From contig NZ_JARFYM010000002.1 in assembly GCF_030272705.1 (NCBI RefSeq), positions 310,001 through 374,000 of the forward strand: a DNA stretch of 64,000 nucleotides, given 5' to 3'. This DNA comes from Rhizobium mayense. GTDB taxonomy: Bacteria; Pseudomonadota; Alphaproteobacteria; Rhizobiales; Rhizobiaceae. The notes beneath the pieces are model-generated. The model ran no database searches. It had not been told where the DNA came from and was given only the letters and a program-made list of their open reading frames with translations. Below, one piece after another: positions 1-8,482 of the stretch. A program made the position numbers and the translations under genes. How positions within the stretch are numbered: the first letter of the stretch is position 1; the number at the start of each line of letters is the position of its first letter.

Positions 1-453
1 TAAGGCATCGCGCAGTCGCGCGCCGAACTGTCGCCGGTTCGGTAGATCGGTCAGGGCATCGTGATTGGCTTCATGCAGCAGAAGCGCCCTGTCTACGTCT
101 TCGGGCGACGGATTCCGCTGAAGCGAGTTCCTCGTCTCAATAACCGCGAGACCATTGGTCGGCCGAAATAGAATGAGATCTGATAGCGCTTCGCCGGCTC
201 TTTGGACCTGCACATTCCGCGGCCATCCAATATTACTCGTCTGTTCCGCGAATATATTCATGCCCGGATCCTGCAGCTCCGGGTATATCCCAAACAGCGT
301 GGCATGAGAGGTCTTGTCGTCGCCGTAGAAACTCCTGAACCTCTCGGACGACATTATGAGATTGAAATCGCTATCATAAAACGAAAAAAGCACTTCATGT
401 GCGCTACCTGTCGGCAGAGGTATGTCGGACTTAAAAACGCTACTGGCTGCCAT
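1..453 (-). CDS. GGDEF-domain protein (putative diguanylate cyclase), C-terminus cut by window edge
   Basis: The reverse strand from an ATG at 453 stays open to base 1 and encodes about 151 residues of a longer protein. The last visible residues (HEANHDALTDLPNRRQFGAR) are the classic start of a GGDEF diguanylate cyclase domain. The roughly 100 residues before it (LFSFYDSDFNLIMSS, then RFRSFYGDD) read like a PAS-type sensor, but I can only suggest that. A GGAG motif lies 7 bases before the ATG, which decides the start. It would make or sense c-di-GMP from a cytoplasmic position. The GG(D/E)EF signature itself is outside the window, so catalytic competence cannot be judged, and a following EAL domain is possible. 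Confidence 0.75.
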   Translation of the reverse strand, partial: MAASSVFKSDIPLPTGSAHEVLFSFYDSDFNLIMSSERFRSFYGDDKTSHATLFGIYPELQDPGMNIFAEQTSNIGWPRNVQVQRAGEALSDLILFRPTNGLAVIETRNSLQRNPSPEDVDRALLLHEANHDALTDLPNRRQFGARLRDAL

Positions 454-895
454 TCCGGTCTCCGTCTTACCTGGGAACTTTCCGGCTTCGTAATCGCTTT
501 CAATTTCCTCTCGTCTTAGGACTTAACGGACCGACAACCCGGATACTCGCCATACGGCAAGGATCAAATGTATATTTCGAATATTCTGCATAAATAATTT
601 AATAAATAACGAACCCCAGCTGCTGCACTTGCTCGATTTCGAATGACAATCCGCATCGCGAGCAACGCCACACTGATAGCAATTCGCAAATTCTCATTTA
701 CATTATGCTAATGAAATCAGTGCTGTCAAACGTTCAACCCCCGTTTGCGAAATACACGCAAAACAGGCTCTGGTTACGCAATTACTTTGATTGACTGCTT
801 CCGCCTTCGCTCGGCGAAATGGGGACTCGCTGTTCGCAGCGACCCCTTCGGAGTATGGGCTACATATCTATAGCCCATCACCCAACATCGAGCGC
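454..895. other. 442-base stretch without a supported gene
   Basis: This stretch lies upstream of the GGDEF gene and downstream of the KTSC gene. It is AT-rich around 565-615 and 685-720, as expected for a promoter region of the GGDEF gene. The only long open frame, on the plus strand at 791-1084, runs antisense through the KTSC gene and has no ribosome-binding site, so it is not called. Confidence 0.5.
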
Positions 896-1102
896 CTAAG
901 CTACGCGCTCGAAACGCGTACGAATATGTTCAATATAGTGCTGGCCAGGAGAGGAGGCCTCTACCATGGCCAAAGCAGCCTCTTCCGGAACGCCCGCAAA
1001 ATGCCGCTCCTCGCCGTTCTTGAAACGAATATAAAGACGGCCATCGTCAGGATGGAAAAAGACGGATTTGATAATCCGCGATGAAACTGGAAGCTCTTTC
1101 AT
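896..1102 (-). CDS. KTSC domain protein
   Basis: This is a 68-residue cytoplasmic protein that consists almost wholly of a KTSC domain. It shows the usual pattern of a short strand pair (LYIRFKNGEERHFAGVPEEA), then a helix containing the SSPGQHYIEHIRTRF segment. KTSC domains occur alone or fused to nucleic-acid-associated proteins and lack a firmly assigned activity. An ATG at 1102 was chosen over a GTG at 1108 because GAGG sits 5 bases upstream of it. The gene stands alone; its promoter should lie in 1103-1180. Confidence 0.8.
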   Translation of the reverse strand: MKELPVSSRIIKSVFFHPDDGRLYIRFKNGEERHFAGVPEEAALAMVEASSPGQHYIEHIRTRFERVA

Positions 1103-1236
1103 GGTCACCTCGCTTTTGAGGTTGTTGTGCCATCAAAACTACAACATCGAATGAAGTGACCTAGTTAAGAGAATGTAGCGTTTTGCTTAAAAATCTAGCG
1201 ATTCTAGGCTATTAACACTTCGATACCTGATGGAAC

Positions 1237-1255
1237 GGGCTGGCTGCGCCAGCCC
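1237..1255 (-). terminator. Hairpin downstream of otnC
   Basis: A perfect 8-bp stem (GGGCTGGC / GCCAGCCC) with a three-base loop lies about 35 bases past the otnC stop codon. There is no clear U-run on the otnC side, so it may be a weak terminator or an mRNA 3'-end stabiliser. Confidence 0.5.
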
Positions 1256-1290
1256 GGCACGATGGCCGTTCGCGCGAAAGAGCAGGCGAG

Positions 1291-1929
1291 CTATTTGCCC
1301 TTTCCGAAGGTGACGAGCAGCTCTTCGATTTGGGCCGCGTTCAAGGTGTTGTGCGGAAGCTGGCGCATCACCATGATGAGTTTTGCGGTTTCCTCCAGCT
1401 CCTCGGCAGCGAAGACAGCGCCTTTGAGATCGGGACCGGTGACCACCGGTCCATGATTGGCGAGAAGAACGGCGGCGACCTCGCCCTTCAGCGCCCGGAT
1501 CATGTCGCCCAAGGCAGGATCGCCCGGCCTCACATAGGAGAGAAGCTTCACTTGGCCGACGCGCATGACGACATAAGGCGTGATCGGCTCGATGCAATTG
1601 TCCGAATCGACGTCGGAGAGGCATGACAAAGCCGTGGCGTAGGTCGAATGCAGATGCACGACCGCGCCGGTCCCAGCACGCGTCTCGTAGAAGGCTCGAT
1701 GCAGGAAGACCTCTTTCGACGGCTTGTCGCCGGAGATATGGACGCCGTTGAGATCCAGTTTCGAAATCCTGGCGGGATCGAGAAATCCCAGGCAGGAATT
1801 CGTGGGGGTGATCAGGATCCCATCGTCCACGGCAACGCTGATATTGCCGGCCGATCCGACCGAATAACCGCGTTCGAACAGTGATTTCGAGAGCAGTACC
1901 AATTCCTCTCGAATTTTTGCCTCCGTCAC
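1291..1929 (-). CDS. otnC: 3-oxo-tetronate 4-phosphate decarboxylase (class II aldolase family)
   Basis: This 212-residue cytoplasmic enzyme belongs to the zinc-dependent class II aldolase/adducin family. The metal ligands are visible: Glu73 (SKEVFLHRAFYE), His92 and His94 (VHLHSTYATA) and His159 (NHGPVV). OtnC decarboxylates 3-oxo-tetronate 4-phosphate to dihydroxyacetone phosphate. The start overlaps the end of the upstream otnK by four bases, so the two are translated together. The family also holds fuculose- and ribulose-phosphate aldolases, but the pairing with an OtnK-type kinase makes OtnC the best assignment. The usual partner genes for the first oxidation (LtnD/DerD type) and isomerase (OtnI) are absent from this locus. 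Confidence 0.85.
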   Translation of the reverse strand: MTEAKIREELVLLSKSLFERGYSVGSAGNISVAVDDGILITPTNSCLGFLDPARISKLDLNGVHISGDKPSKEVFLHRAFYETRAGTGAVVHLHSTYATALSCLSDVDSDNCIEPITPYVVMRVGQVKLLSYVRPGDPALGDMIRALKGEVAAVLLANHGPVVTGPDLKGAVFAAEELEETAKLIMVMRQLPHNTLNAAQIEELLVTFGKGK

Positions 1930-3215
1930 GCCAGCCTCCCTTCTTCCGGCAGCTTGCCTTCCATAAGGGCAAGAGCGCGTTCAAAAAAATCCCGCTGTCC
2001 GAAATTGCCGGATTTCAGCGCCAAGGCCAGCGGTGCCCTGTTCGTCAACACGGGCACGCCCGGCGCAATCTCCGGCCCGATCGTCAAGGCATCCAGATCA
2101 AGCGCCGACACGACGGCACCCGACGTCTCGCCGCCGGCAACAACCAAACGTCTGATACCGCGACTGACGAGCTGCCGGGCAACTGCCGCAAACAGATTAT
2201 CCAGATGTCCGGCAACGGTCTCCCGGCCGTAACGTTCCTGCAGAGCCGCGACCTTCTCCGGTGTGTCGGAGGAGTAGACGAGCGGCGCCTCCCCGACATG
2301 CGCAAGCACGAAATCGGTTACCGCATGAACATCGAGCGCGCCGTCCATCACCGCTTCCACCGCGATCGGCATCACCGGATGATATTCGGCGTGGTAGGCA
2401 ACCTGCTGCAGCGTCGCCTGCGAGCAACTGCCTGCGAGAATAGCCTCCGGTCCTGTAATGCCTTCAAAAGCGCCGCCCGCCGGTTTTGCCAATCTGTCGG
2501 CGGCGAAGTTCTTTGCCAGCCCAAGGGCAATGCCCGAACCGCCGGTCAGCAAAGGTACTCCCGCAGCCGCCTCGCCGATCTCCAAAAGGTCCTCATCCGA
2601 GATCGCGTCAACGACGACAAGGACTTCGCCTTGACGGGAACCCTCTTCGAGAGCGTTGCGAATAGCGTCGCCGCCGTTGCGCACGACGCGCCAGGGAACA
2701 AAGCCGACCGGCTCTCGGCATTGAAGCCGCAGCCACCGTCGCAGGTCACTGTCCGTCATCGGATTCAACGGGTGGGTGCGCAGGCTGGACTCGTTGAGCG
2801 GGACGTCGCCCACAAAGAGATTTCCTTGATAAAGCGTCCGACCCGCGCCCGGAAAGGCCGGACAAACGATGACACCCCTCGCTCCAAGAGCGGATGCCAG
2901 CGCCTCCCCCACCGGGCCGATATTGCCTTTCGGGGTCGAATCAAAGGTGGAGCAATACTTGAACACGATCTGCTGGCACCCCTGCTCCCGGAGCCACGAC
3001 AAGGCCCGCAGCGACTGCGCCACGGCCTCCGCGGCCGGTATCGAGCGCGTTTTCAATGCCACGACCCCGGCTTCGCAATCGGCCGGCGCAGGCTTGTCGG
3101 GAATGCCCAGGAACTGGGTTGTCGCGAGCCCTGCGACTGCGCCGTACCCTTTGGCTATGGTGTTCGCTATGTCGCTCGCGCCGGTGAAGTCGTCGGCAAT
3201 CACGCCCAGGAGCAT
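1926..3215 (-). CDS. otnK: 3-oxo-tetronate kinase (DUF1537 four-carbon acid sugar kinase)
   Basis: This 429-residue kinase has the N-terminal sugar-acid binding domain opening with IADDFTGASD (residues 6-15) and a KYCSTFDST segment. Its C-terminal nucleotide-binding domain carries VAGGETSGAVV. OtnK phosphorylates 3-oxo-tetronate (2-dehydro-tetronate) at O4, feeding OtnC encoded just downstream. The start is an ATG preceded by GGAGGAATTT-like spacing on the reverse strand. A second DUF1537 kinase in this window (12571-13905) is clearly divergent in its middle part and probably acts on 3-oxo-isoapionate, so the two should not be merged in annotation. Confidence 0.87.
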   Translation of the reverse strand: MLLGVIADDFTGASDIANTIAKGYGAVAGLATTQFLGIPDKPAPADCEAGVVALKTRSIPAAEAVAQSLRALSWLREQGCQQIVFKYCSTFDSTPKGNIGPVGEALASALGARGVIVCPAFPGAGRTLYQGNLFVGDVPLNESSLRTHPLNPMTDSDLRRWLRLQCREPVGFVPWRVVRNGGDAIRNALEEGSRQGEVLVVVDAISDEDLLEIGEAAAGVPLLTGGSGIALGLAKNFAADRLAKPAGGAFEGITGPEAILAGSCSQATLQQVAYHAEYHPVMPIAVEAVMDGALDVHAVTDFVLAHVGEAPLVYSSDTPEKVAALQERYGRETVAGHLDNLFAAVARQLVSRGIRRLVVAGGETSGAVVSALDLDALTIGPEIAPGVPVLTNRAPLALALKSGNFGQRDFFERALALMEGKLPEEGRLA

Positions 3216-3510
3216 TTAAATTCCTCCGATAATTCCACGCGCCGCCCCGCGCGGCGGGAAGATAGCCCGACTTGTCACCGCTGTTGAGAGGCCAAAGCAG
3301 CAAAAATAATGTCGAACCGAGCGGCTCCAGTGGAAAACCTATCAGCGTCAAAGGAAGCCGCCGGCATTCTGCTGGATGAATTGTCCGGCTTTTGAATCGC
3401 GTCCACCTTAAAAAATTTCTGACCTCGCACCGATGATTTCCGCCCACTCGCGCTGTCCTAATCAATGGGCGCGCCTGGATGGTCCGGCGGCCCGGACAGA
3501 GAGGTGATCC

Positions 3511-4257
3511 ATGGGATCGTTACAAGGTCAGAATGTCGTTGTGGTAGGCGGAAGCCGGGGTGTCGGCCGCTCGATCGCAGAAGCCGCCCTGAGCGAGGGA
3601 GCGACGGTGTTGACAGTCGCGCGGGGGGAACTCGCCCTGGCGCATTTTGCCGGGGAGAATCCGGGCGTGAAGACACTCGCGGTCGACGCGACCGCGGACT
3701 CTGCACCCAAAGAAGTCTTCGCCGCGCTGGGGCCGGATGTACTGGTGATCTGCGCAGGCGCTATCCCTCCGGCTGCGCCCGTGCATGAACTAAGCTGGCA
3801 GGCGTTCTCCGCAAACTGGGAAACGGACGTCAAAGCGTCGTTCCTATTTTGCAGGGCTGCTCTGCGGGGTCCACTCAAGCCGGGAACGCGGATTATCCTG
3901 ATCTCCAGTGGCGCGGCCTTGAGCGGAGGCCCGCCGTTTTGCGGCGGCTATGCCGGTGCAAAACGCATGCAGATGTTCCTGGCGAACTACTGTCAAAAGG
4001 AATCGGATCGGCTTGGACTCGGCCTGCATTTCATGGACCTCGCGCCTATGCGGATCATGCCCGACACCGGCGTCGGCAAGGCCGGCGTTGACGGCTTTGC
4101 GGCCTATTCCGGCATCAAGCCTGCGGACTTCATCGCCGGCATGACCGACATGCAAACGCCGGCCGATGTTGGAAGGGCGGTGGTCGCGCTCGTCACGGGG
4201 AAATCGCAAGTCGGCTCCTTCGCGGTGAGTGGAAGCGGACTTGCGCCGGCCGCCTGA
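3511..4257 (+). CDS. SDR family oxidoreductase
   Basis: This 248-residue short-chain dehydrogenase has a Rossmann dinucleotide motif GGSRGVG near residue 13, the structural ICAG motif (VLVICAGAIPP), a Ser in ILISSGAA and the catalytic YxxxK as YAGAK. The substrate is unknown. It starts at an ATG with an AGAGGTGA ribosome-binding site. The sigma-factor gene follows 42 bases later on the same strand, so the two may be co-transcribed. It is divergent from otnK with 295 bases between, but nothing in the sequence ties it to tetronate metabolism. Confidence 0.85.
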   Translation: MGSLQGQNVVVVGGSRGVGRSIAEAALSEGATVLTVARGELALAHFAGENPGVKTLAVDATADSAPKEVFAALGPDVLVICAGAIPPAAPVHELSWQAFSANWETDVKASFLFCRAALRGPLKPGTRIILISSGAALSGGPPFCGGYAGAKRMQMFLANYCQKESDRLGLGLHFMDLAPMRIMPDTGVGKAGVDGFAAYSGIKPADFIAGMTDMQTPADVGRAVVALVTGKSQVGSFAVSGSGLAPAA

Positions 4258-4299
4258 GGCGCGCGTAATACAAACCGGTCTCAGAATGAGGAAAGCCGC

Positions 4300-5334
4300 A
4301 TGACAGACGCTCACGCACCTCGCGAGCCGGAACGCCAGCAAAGCCAGCCGGTCCTCGATCGACTGGCCTTCGAGCAGTTCACGAAAACCCATCGCCGCGA
4401 GATCAAGCTGCACTGTTATCGCATGATCGGCTCACTGCATGAAGCGGACGACCTCGTCCAGGATACGCTTCTTCGCGCCTGGCGAGCGAGGTCGGAGTTC
4501 GATGGGCGAGGTTCGGTTCGCGGCTGGCTCTACGCGATCGCGACCAACACTTGCCTCAACGCCCTTAAGGCGAGGTCGAGGACAGATCGGATTCTGCAAG
4601 AGCCTGGACAACCGCCCTCTCATGGTCGAGCCACGGGCGGGCCGATAGCCGAGGTCACCTGGCTGGAGCCTTATCCCGACGCGGAGCTTCCTGACCTCGT
4701 TGATGGCGATCCCGGTCCGGAAGCACGGTATGAGACCCGCGAGGCCGTGCAGCTCGCCTTCGTCGCCGCCATCCAGATTCTGCCGCCCAGGCAACGGGCC
4801 TCCTTGCTGCTTTCGGACGTTCTGGGCTGGTCGGCTGCCGAAACGGCGCAATTGCTGGGCGGGTCGATCGCTTCGATCAACAGCGCATTGCAGCGGGCGC
4901 GCGCAACGTTGGTGGCGCGATATCCTCAGGGACGTCCCGAGTACCGATCGCAACCGAACCCCGAAGAAGGCCTGCTGCTTGAACGCTACATGCGGGCCTG
5001 GCAAGCCGCCAATCTCGATGGCTTCATCGAGCTTTTGCGGGAAGATGCCACCTATCACATGCCGCCCTGGCGGGAATGGTATCAGGGACGCGAAGCGATC
5101 CGCGGTTTCTTCGAGACTGTCTGGGCCAATTTCGGCGGCTTCCGCGCGGTGGCAATCGGAGCAAATTCCCAGCCGGCGGTCGCGGTTTATGCCCGCAGCC
5201 ACCATGACCCTGCGTGGCAAGCCCATTCCCTGCATGTGATTGAGCCCGGCGAAGGTGGAATTGCCTCTCTCACGGTCTATGTGCCGCCACTTGGCTCCAA
5301 ATTGTTTTCGGCCTTCGGCCTGCCGCCAGCTTAG
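4300..5334 (+). CDS. Sigma-70 family (ECF-like) factor with C-terminal SnoaL-like domain
   Basis: This 344-residue protein has sigma region 2 at about residues 24-95 (HRREIKLHCYRMIGSLHEADDLVQDTLLRAWR) and region 4 at about 145-205 (LPPRQRASLLLSDVLGWSAAETAQLL). A SnoaL/NTF2-like tail runs from about residue 215 to the end (YMRAWQAANLDGFIELLREDATYHMPPW). This layout matches the SigX5 / TIGR02960-type group, in which the tail acts in place of a separate anti-sigma factor. There is no anti-sigma gene beside it. Its regulon cannot be read from the sequence; the preceding SDR is a natural candidate target. Confidence 0.88.
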   Translation: MTDAHAPREPERQQSQPVLDRLAFEQFTKTHRREIKLHCYRMIGSLHEADDLVQDTLLRAWRARSEFDGRGSVRGWLYAIATNTCLNALKARSRTDRILQEPGQPPSHGRATGGPIAEVTWLEPYPDAELPDLVDGDPGPEARYETREAVQLAFVAAIQILPPRQRASLLLSDVLGWSAAETAQLLGGSIASINSALQRARATLVARYPQGRPEYRSQPNPEEGLLLERYMRAWQAANLDGFIELLREDATYHMPPWREWYQGREAIRGFFETVWANFGGFRAVAIGANSQPAVAVYARSHHDPAWQAHSLHVIEPGEGGIASLTVYVPPLGSKLFSAFGLPPA

Positions 5335-5488
5335 CTGTTCGGCGGCCATATATCGTTGCATCTGACTCGAGGATGTGATGCGCGAGATCGAGGGTGCAGA
5401 CCGCGGCGATGTGGGCTGTCATTTCATTTAGAAATAACTTATGAACATAAGCTTCGTGGCTGCGTTCCTGCATGAGGAGGAATGTCCG

Positions 5489-5674
5489 ATGAAGAATATC
5501 GAAAACCGACAGGTCAAACGGCCAGGCCCCCGCGAGCTGGACGTCGAAAAGCATTGCAAGAAACACGGTGTCGACGCCGCCGAAACCAAGAAGCTGGTCA
5601 GGCTCTTGGGTCGGCACGCTCCGCTTCACGAACTACATGCCAATGCACCACCGAAACAACCACGGTGGCGGTAA
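5489..5674 (+). CDS. Small DUF3606-like protein
   Basis: This 61-residue charged protein starts at an ATG with a strong GAGGAGG ribosome-binding site. The central stretch (ELDVEKHCKKHGVDAAETKKLVRLLG) resembles the DUF3606 fold found in numerous short rhizobial proteins. A longer frame starting at 5441 is rejected because it lacks a ribosome-binding site. The function is unknown; homologues are often stress-inducible, but no GGAAC-type promoter was seen upstream. Confidence 0.7.
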   Translation: MKNIENRQVKRPGPRELDVEKHCKKHGVDAAETKKLVRLLGRHAPLHELHANAPPKQPRWR

Positions 5675-5810
5675 CTTTTGCGAACTGCCAGCGATACACA
5701 GCCGTCTGTGATCAGAGTTCAAAGATCAGTCCTGGCACTTTCGCCCGTGCCCGGCTTTTGCGCCCAAGAGAACCGGATGCACGAACATCATCCGAGGTGT
5801 ATAATCGCGC

Positions 5811-6035
5811 ATGGACAGGCAACTCGTAGAACAGCACCTGAAATTAGCAAAGCAGCACGTGGCTCAAGGCCGCAGACATATCATTCGGCAAAAACAAATC
5901 ATCTTCGAACTCGCGCGAGACCAACACGATACCTCGCAAGCCCGCCGGCTCCTGTCTACCTTTGAGGAACTGCAACTGATGCATGTCGCCGAGCGGAATC
6001 GTCTCCAAAAGGAGTTGGAGTGGATGAGGCCGTAG
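5811..6035 (+). CDS. Small hypothetical protein, rhizobial type
   Basis: This 74-residue, largely helical and charged protein has repeated heptad-like spacing (LVEQHLKLAKQHVAQG, then LLSTFEELQLMHVAERNRLQKEL), so a small coiled-coil is likely. I recognise the pattern as a family of short proteins common in rhizobia but know no function. The Shine-Dalgarno (GAGGTG) is further from the ATG than usual. Confidence 0.6.
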   Translation: MDRQLVEQHLKLAKQHVAQGRRHIIRQKQIIFELARDQHDTSQARRLLSTFEELQLMHVAERNRLQKELEWMRP

Positions 6036-6221
6036 GCAACAGCGGGTTGACGGAGCGCCATGAACAGGCCGAAGAGCGAGGCGGGGTAAGGCGCCTCCAT
6101 CTTGCAAAGGCTTAGTCCGTTACCCATCTAATGTCGTGAGCGCCGCAAGGCTGCGCGTATTTTTATCGCGTCGGAGCACGTGTTTCGCCGGAAGTACAGC
6201 GAGAGCATTGTCAGCGGCTCT

Positions 6222-6253
6222 AATGCCCACTGCCCGTTTGCGTGATGGGCATT
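6222..6253. repeat. 8-bp inverted repeat, hairpin-like
   Basis: AATGCCCA at 6222-6229 and TGGGCATT at 6246-6253 form a perfect 8-bp stem with a 16-base loop. It lies between two small genes and has no U-run. It could be a transcript end or a leader structure of the next small gene. Confidence 0.35.
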
Positions 6254-6305
6254 CCCACTATTCCTTATCGTTTACGCCGGCCGGATGGTCGGCAGAGGAT
6301 TTCTA

Positions 6306-6458
6306 TTGAACAAACCAAACATCGCTGCCGCGCCCGCGGCGGTGAAGCCGCGCGAGCGCGATGAGGCCGTAAGGCGGCCTGACAAGAACTGGAAGCCGTA
6401 TCCCTGCCTTCTCACACGCCGAGAACTGCAGGAGTTGGTCGCAAAACAACTCGGCTGA
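6306..6458 (+). CDS. Small hypothetical protein with TTG start
   Basis: This 50-residue frame opens at a TTG with AGAGG about 8-10 bases upstream and ends at TGA 6458. The product is proline- and charge-rich at the N-terminus and ends in KNWKPYPCLLTRRELQELVA followed by KQLG. The tail with an LTRREL helix and the good ribosome-binding site argue for a real gene, and similar short proteins with the same tail are familiar from rhizobia. It sits 42 bases before the rpsU paralogue. Function unknown. Confidence 0.55.
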   Translation: MNKPNIAAAPAAVKPRERDEAVRRPDKNWKPYPCLLTRRELQELVAKQLG

Positions 6459-6500
6459 CCGGCAACCATTTTGCCAATCACAACAAAAAAGGAGAACAGA

Positions 6501-6737
6501 ATGCAAGTTCTAGTTAGAGACAATAATGTCGAGCAGGCAATCAGGGCGCTGAAAAGAAAGATGCAGCGCGAAGGGCTGTTTCGGGAGCTGAAGCAGCGGC
6601 GAGCTTACGAGAAGCCCTCCGAACGCCGCATTCGGGAAAAAGCGCAGGCCGTCAGCAGATATCGCAAAGCCGCCCGAAAGAAGATGCAGCGAGAGGGCCT
6701 TCTCGCCGCTCCCAAACGAAGATCATCGGCACGATAG
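6501..6737 (+). CDS. rpsU: 30S ribosomal protein bS21 (paralogue)
   Basis: This 78-residue basic protein has the diagnostic bS21 start [20 protein letters not shown], the [15 protein letters not shown] core and an [14 protein letters not shown] helix. The family helps the small subunit with translation initiation. The ATG has AAGGAGA upstream; a longer frame from 6471 is not supported. Rhizobia usually carry more than one rpsU copy, and this one sits among small accessory genes, so it is more likely a paralogue than the main copy. Confidence 0.9.
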   Translation: MQVLVRDNNVEQAIRALKRKMQREGLFRELKQRRAYEKPSERRIREKAQAVSRYRKAARKKMQREGLLAAPKRRSSAR

Positions 6738-6799
6738 ACAGACACCGCCGGAGCCGCCCTTCAATGAGGCGGCCCACCGTTGAAGGAAGGAAGGGTTGA

Positions 6800-6997
6800 A
6801 TGATGGACGAATTGTATAGCGTGACCGTTTCCGAAGAACGGCTTGAGGATTGCCGCGACGTCATCGAGCCCGACTTGCAGGATCTGATCGAACGAACGAT
6901 CGGCTCCGGCTTCTCCCGTGAGGAGGTGCTGATCGCGATCAGCGAATTGGCGGCCGAGGATTTTGCCGTGGCCGCGAAGATTCCGAGCGTTCACTAA
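6800..6997 (+). CDS. Small hypothetical acidic protein
   Basis: This 65-residue acidic protein has two ATG codons in tandem (6800 and 6803) after an AAGGAAGGAAGGG ribosome-binding region. The composition (ERLEDCRDVIEPDLQDLIER, then GFSREEVLIAISELAAEDFA) suggests three short helices. I do not recognise a domain. It ends three bases before the broken glycosylase fragment encoded on the other strand. Confidence 0.6.
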   Translation: MMDELYSVTVSEERLEDCRDVIEPDLQDLIERTIGSGFSREEVLIAISELAAEDFAVAAKIPSVH

Positions 6998-7000
6998 GGC

Positions 7001-7369
7001 TCAGTGCCACAGGAAACGTCGGATCTTCTTTAGATCCTGGATGAAGGCTAGTCGGCTCCTATCCTTCTCATCCGGTTCCCGGATCCTTAGAAGAGCCGAG
7101 GGATGGATGGTGACGAGAACATCCAACTGCCCGGGAGGATGCAGGATGCTGCCGCGGTCGCGCATCACCCGCACCTTCGACCCCAGCAGGGAGGACACGG
7201 CCGTCGCACCGAGCGCCACGACCAGCTTCGGCTTCAACAGTTCAAGTTCGGCGCTCAGCCGGGGTGCGCCGAGCGTCGTCGCATCCGCGTGGTCGCGCTC
7301 GAGAGAAGCACCAGTATCGGACAAGCGATGTCTGTCGAGCATGGAGTTTACCGCGAATTGAGAGAGCAC
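7001..7369 (-). pseudogene. Truncated uracil-DNA glycosylase (UdgX/family 4-like), C-terminal remnant
   Basis: This open frame covers only the C-terminal third of a uracil-DNA glycosylase of the family 4 / UdgX type: AELELLKPKLVVALGATA, a loop, then TIHPSALLR near residues 88-95. The N-terminal motifs, the iron-sulphur cysteines and the region that would carry the UdgX-specific histidine are absent. The residues before the match (1-35) do not look like the family. Intact relatives are about 200 residues or more, so this 122-residue frame is most likely a dead fragment left by a deletion or recombination. Confidence 0.65.
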
Positions 7370-7710
7370 CCGTGCTCAACTAATCGCCGGATGCATCGTT
7401 CCGCGTCGTTTCGATCAGAGCCATCGAGGAACTCTGGCTCCTGCATGTCAAGCTGAAGCGCCGCTCGTTTCAATGGTTTTGCTGAGGCACGGACATCATC
7501 CTGCCAACGGGCTGCGGTCAGCCAAGCTCATTCGCCACATACAATCTGCAATAGTTCTTTCAGCGTTGTGGGACCTTGGTCCCAACCAGGTGAGACAAAG
7601 GTCCCAACTCACCCCGACTGAAGCCCCAAACCCGGAACTGACGCGGCTCCCAATTGTTTTTCCTAGGCTCCGCTACCCGCGGACGAATAGGAAACTCAAA
7701 GGAGAATCTG
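7370..7710. other. 341-base stretch: no gene recognised; holds a stress-type promoter
   Basis: No convincing gene was found on either strand between the glycosylase remnant and the first DUF1236 gene. The stretch contains a short perfect hairpin (TGGGACC / GGTCCCA, 7569-7584) and, at its end, the GGAAC-N17-GTT promoter listed separately. The first part may be decayed sequence from the neighbouring remnant. Confidence 0.5.
7634..7658 (+). promoter_or_regulatory. EcfG/RpoE2-type general stress promoter for the DUF1236 gene
   Basis: GGAAC at 7634-7638 is followed after exactly 17 bases by GTT at 7656-7658. This matches the alphaproteobacterial general stress consensus (GGAAC-N17-GTT; GGAAC-N18-TT in S. 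meliloti RpoE2 terms). The predicted start of transcription is about 45 bases before the ATG at 7711. Confidence 0.6.
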
Positions 7711-8109
7711 ATGAAAGCGAAAGTACTTAGTATAGCAGCCATCTCCCTTGTCTTGGCGAGCGGCTCTGCTTTTGCACAGTCATCGACCGTTACCGGCGCC
7801 GCAGGCGGCGCAGCAACAGGTGCCGTCGTGGGTGGCCCGGTAGGGGCCGCGATCGGCGGTGTTGCGGGCGCCATTGTCGGTACCGCTATCGATCCGCCGC
7901 CACGGAGAGTTGTGACTTACGTAGAAGAACAGCCGATCCCCAACGATTCTGTCGTCGTTAGGGAGAGAGTCGTCGTCGGCCGGCCGTTGCCGGAAACGGT
8001 CGTGGTTCGAAGGATTCCGGATAATCCGAAATACGCCTACGCGGTGGTCAACCACGAGCGCGTTATCGTTGAGCCTCATTCACGGAAAGTGATCCGGGTG
8101 CTCGAGTAA
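7711..8109 (+). CDS. DUF1236 domain exported protein with glycine-zipper segment
   Basis: This 132-residue protein starts at an ATG with AAAGGAGA upstream. A signal peptide (MKAKVLSIAAISLVLASGSA, cleavage after FAQ) is followed by a glycine-zipper stretch at about residues 29-59 (GAAGGAATGAVVGGPVGAAI) that may insert in or lie on a membrane. The C-terminal half is a DUF1236-type tail with VVVRERVVVGRPLPE and a closing VIRVLE. A periplasmic or outer-envelope location is likely; the role is unknown. The stress-type promoter upstream suggests induction in general stress. Confidence 0.8.
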   Translation: MKAKVLSIAAISLVLASGSAFAQSSTVTGAAGGAATGAVVGGPVGAAIGGVAGAIVGTAIDPPPRRVVTYVEEQPIPNDSVVVRERVVVGRPLPETVVVRRIPDNPKYAYAVVNHERVIVEPHSRKVIRVLE

Positions 8110-8482
8110 TCGAATATTGAAGAGCCCGACCGCTCTCCAATCCCTCCTCCCAAGCAAGACACGAGCCTGGCGCCTCCCCAGCGCCGGGCGCCAAAACGAC
8201 GAAAGACTGAAGACACGAGCATGTGCGCTCGGATTGGGCGCGCATAACGATGGCAGTTCCGACCCATGCCTGGTCGGTTGCGATCACAACCAGCAACAGC
8301 TTCGGCTATTACAACGCGGACTATCACTCCGGATCGACGTATCGCGTCCGAGGCAATGTCCGCCATCATCATCTCCATCACATGAGCAGGACGGTGGAAA
8401 CAAACACGATCACGGCCGGCTTATCGTGATGCAACAGCGTCCTTGCCGTTGATTGGCATCAGCGCACCAGAAGGAGTTCAAG
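8110..8482. other. 373-base stretch without a supported gene
   Basis: This lies between the two DUF1236 genes. A short frame from 8250 to 8429 encodes a His-rich stretch (RHHHLHHM) but has no good ribosome-binding site or recognisable family, so it is left uncalled. A weak hairpin (AGAGC / GCTCT) follows the first gene's stop codon. Confidence 0.4.

Noticed and set aside
1187..1984. A long minus-strand frame overlapping otnC
   Set aside because: It is the shadow of otnC in another frame with Arg-rich, low-quality composition.
8223..8429. A 68-residue frame with a His-rich stretch between the DUF1236 genes
   Set aside because: There is no ribosome-binding site and no family resemblance; the His run is short.
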